A stretch of DNA of 9,922 nucleotides, taken from NCBI GenBank assembly GCA_012522285.1, contig JAAYKS010000137.1, positions 1-9,922 of the forward strand. Reading direction: 5' to 3'. The notes below the pieces were generated by a model. The model was not told the origin of the DNA, ran no database searches, and saw nothing but the letters and a program-made list of their open reading frames with translations. Positions 5,540 to 9,922 of the stretch are shown piece after piece (positions within the stretch are counted from its first letter, which is position 1; the number at the start of each line of letters is the position of its first letter). This stretch comes from Clostridiaceae bacterium (GTDB taxonomy: Bacteria > Bacillota > Clostridia > Saccharofermentanales > UBA5734). A program made the position numbers and the translations under genes.

Positions 5540-7795
5540 TCACATCAGAGAGAATGGATCGATGTCCATCGAAAGAGAGACATCCGTGGGAAGCGGACGC
5601 TCGGATAGTGCGGAAAACAGGCGGGACAATTGCGGTTCCCGCGCAGCGCGGATCACCAGACGCCACCGATACCGGTCCCGCAACCGGTAGACAGGCGCCT
5701 TGGCGGGATCCGCCACCGAGATCCCCTCCAGCCCTTGCATCTCGGCACATATTTCTCGGATCCTGTGAGAGATTTCAACGGCCGCACCGGCTGCCATGGA
5801 TGCGTCGGCCGACAACAGGGTGACCAGCCCGATCACCCCAAACGGCGGATAACCCTGGGTTCTGCGATAGACGATCTCCTGTCGGTAGAACGCTTCATAA
5901 TCCTGCCGGCAGGCGGTCTGCACCGCATAATCGTCCGTATTGTATGCCTGGATGTAGACTTTGCCGGCGGCTTGTCCGCGGCCGGCACGGCCGGCGGCCT
6001 GCGTGATCAACTGGAACGCGCGTTCTCCCGCCCGGAAATCACCCATGCCCATCATCAAGTCGGCCGATAGGATCCCCGCCACCGTGACGTTGGGGTAGTC
6101 GTGCCCCTTTGCGATCATCTGGGTGCCGATCAGGACGTCTGATTCTCCCCGGCCAAACCGGTCGAGGATATCTGCGTGGGAGATCCTGCCGGTGGTGGTG
6201 TCCTGGTCCATCCGCAAGGCTTTGCTATCAGGAAAAACCTGCAGAAACCGCTCCTCCACCTGTTGCGTACCGGCACCGAAACGTCCGAACGCTTCGTTTC
6301 CGCAACGGGGGCACTTGTCCGGCACCGGTTCGACCCGCCCGCAGTAATGGCAAATCATGGACGCCCTGCCGTCCGCCGTCTTGTGCAGTGTCATGGACAC
6401 GCTGCAAGACAGACAGCGCCGGACATAACCACAGGCACGACACAACAAGAAACCCGAATGTCCCCGCCGGTTCAAAAAAAGGAGCGCTTGCCGGCCGGTG
6501 GCAAAGGCTTCCTGCATCGCCTGACGCAGAGAACGGCTGAAGATGTCCGGATTGCCGGCCTGCAGTTCTTCCCGCATGTCGATCACTTCCGCCGTCGCAA
6601 TCGCCGCACCGGCCGCACGTTGCGTAAGCCGCAGCAAACGGGACCGCCCGGCTTCCGCCAGGTAATACGTTTCCACGGCAGGGGTGGCGGATCCAAGCAC
6701 CAGCGCTGCGCCGTGCTGGATGGCACGATAGCGCGCCACCGTCCGCGCGTGATAGCGCGGAGTGGTCTCGGACTTGTAGGTGCTTTCCTGCTCTTCATCG
6801 ATCACGATCAACCCGATGTTCTCCAGCGGCGCGAACACCGCCGACCGTGCACCGACCACGACGCGGGCGCTGCCATCCATGACGCGGCGCCATTGCGCAT
6901 ACCGGTCGCGCGGGGTGAGGCGGGAGTGCATCACAGCAGCCAGATCGCCGAACCGGCCGCGAATTCTCGAAACCATTTGCGGGGTCAGAGAAATTTCCGG
7001 GACAAGAATCAGGACCGAACGTCCCGCATCCAGAATATGCCTCGCGCAGTGCAGATACACTTCCGTCTTTCCGCTGCCGGTGATGCCAAAAAGCAATGCC
7101 TCCCGCAACCGGTCCCCGGGGGCCGAGGCATCCAGTGCGAGCGCGTCGATGGCGGCGATCGCCTCCCGCTGCTCCTCGTTGGGGACAAAGGCGGCCTGGC
7201 GCTCCTCCCCGTCTTCCGTCTCCGGGGCTTCCGGCATCGAACGGGCTTTCCCGGATCCCACGACCCGCATACGGGACAGCGTGTCGATGGTCGACCTGGA
7301 CACATGACAGGAGGACAGCACATCTGTCAGCAGCGTCTCACCTGTCTCCAGCAACATTTCGACCACCCGGATCTGGCCGATCTTTTTCAGCAAGCCTTCG
7401 GACAACATGGTGGCGGCTTCCGGTGGATCCTCCAAAAACACCGTGCGGACCGAACGGCCTTTCGCGGGACGCGGGGGGCACATGGTGCGAAACGCGTCGC
7501 CGTATGTACAGTAATACCGATCCCGCATAAAGCTGCCCAACCGGATCTGGTCGGGTCGCAAAACCGGCCCTCCGGACAGGTTCTCGATCACGGATTTATA
7601 AGTTGCGTCCTCCTTCCCGCTCTCCGCGGGTTCCACGTCCAGAACAAACGCCTCGGTCTTTCGGTTGCCCGCGCCGAACGGCACCGAAACGAGACAGCCG
7701 GCTGCCATCCCGTCGCACAGAGGAGCGGGCACTTCATAGGTATAAGCGCGGTCAAACGACCGGCGGCATTCCTTGAGCACACAACGCACAAGCAT
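5540..7795 (-). CDS. priA: Primosomal replication-restart helicase PriA (N')
   Basis: A 751-residue 3'-5' superfamily 2 helicase that binds abandoned forks and reloads the replicative helicase. Domains in order: N-terminal DNA-binding region (about 1-110), winged-helix region (about 130-180), helicase lobe 1 with Walker A GITGSGKTE (237-245), GARSAVFAPL (315-324), box DEEQ (333-336) and GSATP (368-372), then lobe 2 with GTQMIAKGHDYPNV (557-570) and QAAGRAGRG (599-607). Eight cysteines bind two zinc ions: C452/455, C461/464, C482/485, C495/498. Start choice: the frame is open 20 codons further up, but that stretch overlaps polC; ATG at 7795 gives the family N-terminus (MLVRCVLKECRRSFDRAYTYEVP) and has GGGGAG 5 bases upstream. 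The gene begins 10 bases after polC. The DEEH box of E. coli and B. subtilis PriA is DEEQ here. Confidence 0.97.
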   Translation of the reverse strand: MLVRCVLKECRRSFDRAYTYEVPAPLCDGMAAGCLVSVPFGAGNRKTEAFVLDVEPAESGKEDATYKSVIENLSGGPVLRPDQIRLGSFMRDRYYCTYGDAFRTMCPPRPAKGRSVRTVFLEDPPEAATMLSEGLLKKIGQIRVVEMLLETGETLLTDVLSSCHVSRSTIDTLSRMRVVGSGKARSMPEAPETEDGEERQAAFVPNEEQREAIAAIDALALDASAPGDRLREALLFGITGSGKTEVYLHCARHILDAGRSVLILVPEISLTPQMVSRIRGRFGDLAAVMHSRLTPRDRYAQWRRVMDGSARVVVGARSAVFAPLENIGLIVIDEEQESTYKSETTPRYHARTVARYRAIQHGAALVLGSATPAVETYYLAEAGRSRLLRLTQRAAGAAIATAEVIDMREELQAGNPDIFSRSLRQAMQEAFATGRQALLFLNRRGHSGFLLCRACGYVRRCLSCSVSMTLHKTADGRASMICHYCGRVEPVPDKCPRCGNEAFGRFGAGTQQVEERFLQVFPDSKALRMDQDTTTGRISHADILDRFGRGESDVLIGTQMIAKGHDYPNVTVAGILSADLMMGMGDFRAGERAFQLITQAAGRAGRGQAAGKVYIQAYNTDDYAVQTACRQDYEAFYRQEIVYRRTQGYPPFGVIGLVTLLSADASMAAGAAVEISHRIREICAEMQGLEGISVADPAKAPVYRLRDRYRWRLVIRAAREPQLSRLFSALSERPLPTDVSLSMDIDPFSLM

Positions 7796-7800
7796 GACGA

Positions 7801-7806
7801 CTCCCC
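7801..7806 (-). promoter_or_regulatory. Shine-Dalgarno site for priA at the polC stop
   Basis: The minus strand reads GGGGAG, 5 bases before the priA ATG at 7795-7793. Its first G is the last base of the polC TAG stop (7808-7806). This fixes the priA start and suggests that priA is translated from a polC-priA message. Confidence 0.7.
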
Positions 7807-9922
7807 TATCCGAGACTGAACAAATCGAGCTGAGAACTGGCCGGAATGTCCGCAAAGCATCCAGCGGCGCCCAGCGAGGTGATGATGGCGGAACTCAGGC
7901 CGGCCCGGACGGCAAGATCTTCCTGCGATTTGAACGGGCCGTTTGCCCGGGCTTCGACAATTCGTGCCGCCGTCACGGCACTGATCCCCGGCACTGCATT
8001 GAGGGGCGGCAGAATACAGTCGGAACCGGCCGGCTCGAACCGGCTGGCGTCCGAAGCATACAGATCCACCGGCGCAAAACCGATGCCCCTGCGATGCATT
8101 TCTTCGATCAGTTCCAGAATATAGTATTTTCGGTCTTCCAGCGCGGTCGTCGCGTCTCCATCCGTGCTGTTCCGGCGGGCGGAAATGTCGAGTCGGCGCT
8201 GCCGGACACTCTCCAGCCCGGTACACATTTCCATACAATCGAACTCGTCTGCCCGGACCGTGAAAAAGGCGCAATAGTATGCGGTCGGACGATAAACCTT
8301 GAACCAGGCAAGCCGGAGCGCGGTGATCGCATAGGCGACCGCGTGTGCCTTGGGAAACATGTAAGAGATCTTTTTGCAGGAATCGATGTACCAGTCCGGC
8401 ACTTTGTTCTCCCGCATCGCTGCTTCCTGCTCGGCGGAAAGCCCTTTTCCTCTGCGAACCCGCTCCATGATGTCGAAGGACATCTTGGAGGACAATCCGA
8501 ACTGAATCAGGGCGGTCATAATGCTGTCCCGGCACCCGATCACTTCGGTGATGTCACAGATGCCCTGTCGGATCAGATCCTGCGCGTTTCCCACCCAGAC
8601 GTTTTTGCCGTGAGAGAGTCCCATCAGCTGTACGAGATCGTAAAACCGCTGTGGGCGGATGTCCCGTATCATGCCGCGCGCCATAAAGGTTCCCATCTCC
8701 GGGATGCTGAGTGTTCCGATCGTCACATCCCAGCTGCCACCCGGGATGCCCAGCGCTTCGGTCGATGTAAACAAGCTCATGACCTTGTCGTCCATGAAGG
8801 GGACGGTCAAGACGTCCACTCCAGTGGCCTCTTCCAAAAACCGGAGCATGGTCGGGTCGTCTTTGCCCAGGACATCCAGCTTGAGGATGGTGTCGTGCAT
8901 GCTGTTAAAGTCAAAGTGGGTCGTGACGATGCCGTTGGCGGATTTGTCCGCGGGGTGGTGGACCGGCGTGAAGTCGTAGATTTCCCGGTCTCTGGGCACG
9001 ACCACAATGGCACCCGGATGCTGTCCGGTCGTCTGGCGGACGCCCTGCAGACGCTTCGCAAGCCGCCGTTTTTCCGCTTCGGTCGCGTAACCGCCGGTTT
9101 TCTCAAAATACCCTCTGACCATCGCGATGGTGTTTTTTTCTGCATACGTGCTGATGGTACCGGCCTTGAACGTGAATTCATTCCCGAACAACTCCTCGAT
9201 CAGACTGTGTGCGCGGCCCTGATATTCACCGGAAAAATTCAGATCGATGTCGGGCGTTTTGTCCCCTGTGAAGCCGAGAAAGGTCTCAAACGGGATGTCC
9301 TGGCCTTCTTTCGATAGCGTCGTTCCGCAATCCGGGCAGGAGTGGTCCGGCAGGTCGTATCCGGACCCGAACCGGCCCGACAGGTCGAAAGACGAATAGC
9401 GGCAAGCGGGACACACATAGTGGGCTGACAGCGGATTGACTTCCGTAATGCCGCAAAGGGTGGCGATCAGAGAAGATCCAACCGAACCACGCGATCCGAC
9501 CAGATATCCATCGTCGTTGGATTGCTTTACCAAACGTCGCGCGATGTCGTACATCGTCGCGAAACCGTTGTCGATGATCGATCGCAGTTCTTTTTCGATC
9601 CGCTCTCGAACGATGTCCGGCAGCTCCCCGTTGCGCCCGTACAGACGCTGTGCTGTCTCCCAGGTCGTCAATTCGACATCCCGGGCCGCGTCTTCGAGAA
9701 CCGGGGGATAAAAGCCCTCCGGAAACGGTTGCATATCCGGCTGTACCCGGTCGGCGATGCGACGAGGGTTGTCGATCACGACTTCCTGCGCGCGATCCCC
9801 CAGATACGAGAACTCAGCCAGCATCTCGTCGGTGGTCCGCAAATAAAGTGCCGGCTGGTTGGCATAATCGTCAAACATATCGGCAGTGAGGATCTGGCGC
9901 AGCACCTTGTCTTTTTCCTCTA
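7806..9922 (-). CDS. polC: DNA polymerase III alpha subunit, PolC type (C-terminal half)
   Basis: About 705 C-terminal residues of the replicative polymerase of low-GC-lineage Gram-positives; full-length PolC is about 1,400-1,450, so the OB, exonuclease, PHP and first palm parts lie beyond the window. Visible in order: FRTT-like segment YLRTTDEML, the nucleotide-binding LVGSRGSVGSS (near 9480-9510), a Cys4 zinc finger (YVCPACRY ... HSCPDCGTT, near 9325-9420), catalytic PDIDLNFSGEYQ with the two Asp codons at 9249-9251 and 9243-9245, TTGQHPGAIVV, KLDVLGKDDPT, YMFPKAHAVAY, and a helix-hairpin-helix segment (ILPPLNAVPGIS). The Cys4 finger between the GSRGS and PDIDLNFS motifs marks PolC rather than DnaE. 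The C-terminus carries QLDLF (7832-7818), a textbook sliding-clamp binding motif, followed by three extra residues. TAG stop at 7808-7806. No break or frameshift is seen. The reading frame is open to the window edge. Confidence 0.98.
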   Translation of the reverse strand, partial: EEKDKVLRQILTADMFDDYANQPALYLRTTDEMLAEFSYLGDRAQEVVIDNPRRIADRVQPDMQPFPEGFYPPVLEDAARDVELTTWETAQRLYGRNGELPDIVRERIEKELRSIIDNGFATMYDIARRLVKQSNDDGYLVGSRGSVGSSLIATLCGITEVNPLSAHYVCPACRYSSFDLSGRFGSGYDLPDHSCPDCGTTLSKEGQDIPFETFLGFTGDKTPDIDLNFSGEYQGRAHSLIEELFGNEFTFKAGTISTYAEKNTIAMVRGYFEKTGGYATEAEKRRLAKRLQGVRQTTGQHPGAIVVVPRDREIYDFTPVHHPADKSANGIVTTHFDFNSMHDTILKLDVLGKDDPTMLRFLEEATGVDVLTVPFMDDKVMSLFTSTEALGIPGGSWDVTIGTLSIPEMGTFMARGMIRDIRPQRFYDLVQLMGLSHGKNVWVGNAQDLIRQGICDITEVIGCRDSIMTALIQFGLSSKMSFDIMERVRRGKGLSAEQEAAMRENKVPDWYIDSCKKISYMFPKAHAVAYAITALRLAWFKVYRPTAYYCAFFTVRADEFDCMEMCTGLESVRQRRLDISARRNSTDGDATTALEDRKYYILELIEEMHRRGIGFAPVDLYASDASRFEPAGSDCILPPLNAVPGISAVTAARIVEARANGPFKSQEDLAVRAGLSSAIITSLGAAGCFADIPASSQLDLFSLG

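Noticed and set aside
6176..7819. 547-codon open reading frame on the plus strand opposite priA
   Set aside because: It mirrors priA in an antisense frame, as often happens in GC-rich genes. Its protein is rich in His, Arg, Gln and Pro with no recognisable domain, while the opposite frame has every PriA motif.
7796..7855. 20-codon N-terminal extension of priA into polC
   Set aside because: It would overlap the polC tail that encodes the clamp-binding motif. The ATG at 7795 has a well-spaced ribosome site and the family N-terminus.
7588..8535. 315-codon minus-strand frame bridging polC and priA
   Set aside because: It is an out-of-frame reading of polC that enters the priA frame region. Both real genes are intact, so there is no sign of a frameshift or fusion.
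7773..9317. 514-codon open reading frame on the plus strand opposite polC
   Set aside because: It is antisense to conserved PolC motifs, has low-complexity basic composition and no family resemblance. There is no promoter or convincing ribosome site to support it.
1..9922. Defence system, prophage, transposon, CRISPR array or biosynthetic cluster
   Set aside because: All coding space is taken by nine recognisable housekeeping genes in a conserved order. No transposase, integrase, phage gene, spaced repeat array or unexplained large reading frame is present.

Overview
The window is an ordinary housekeeping block. All nine genes lie on the minus strand, so transcription runs from high to low coordinates. 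In transcription order they are polC (3' half only), priA, def, fmt, a membrane zinc metallopeptidase of the YugP type, rsmB, rlmN, a PP2C-type Ser/Thr phosphatase (prpC/stp), and the first codons of a PknB/PrkC-type Ser/Thr kinase. Nearly every base is coding. The only gap above about 35 bases is the 102-base priA-def spacer.

The organism is most likely a GC-rich member of the Bacillota, probably Clostridia. A PolC-type replicative polymerase is characteristic of Bacillota and relatives. The order priA-def-fmt-rsmB-rlmN-prpC-prkC is the one known from Bacillus subtilis, and a zinc peptidase between fmt and rsmB is an arrangement I associate with clostridia. GC looks to be in the high fifties by eye; I did not compute it. 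Genus cannot be read from this.

Layout: (1) 9922-5540 is the replication part. PolC, the main lagging and leading strand polymerase, is followed after 10 bases by PriA, the replication-restart helicase. (2) 5539-5438 is the only real spacer. It holds a tandem 19-base GC-rich hairpin repeat just after the priA stop and an extended -10 promoter just before def. (3) 5437-3303 holds def and fmt, which remove and add the formyl group of initiator Met, joined by a 4-base GTGA overlap, then the membrane peptidase. (4) 3298-813 holds two RNA methyltransferases, RsmB (16S m5C) and RlmN (23S/tRNA m2A), joined by an ATGA overlap. (5) 859-1 holds the phosphatase/kinase signalling pair.

Genes from def onward overlap or sit within a few bases of each other, with Shine-Dalgarno sites inside the preceding gene, so they look like one translationally coupled operon for translation start, rRNA modification and Ser/Thr signalling. 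I found no mobile element, CRISPR array, tRNA, rRNA, riboswitch or new system. The points worth a second look are the polC-priA junction, the tandem hairpins with the def promoter, a DEEQ helicase motif in PriA, and an excess of GGATCC sites that stops at polC.
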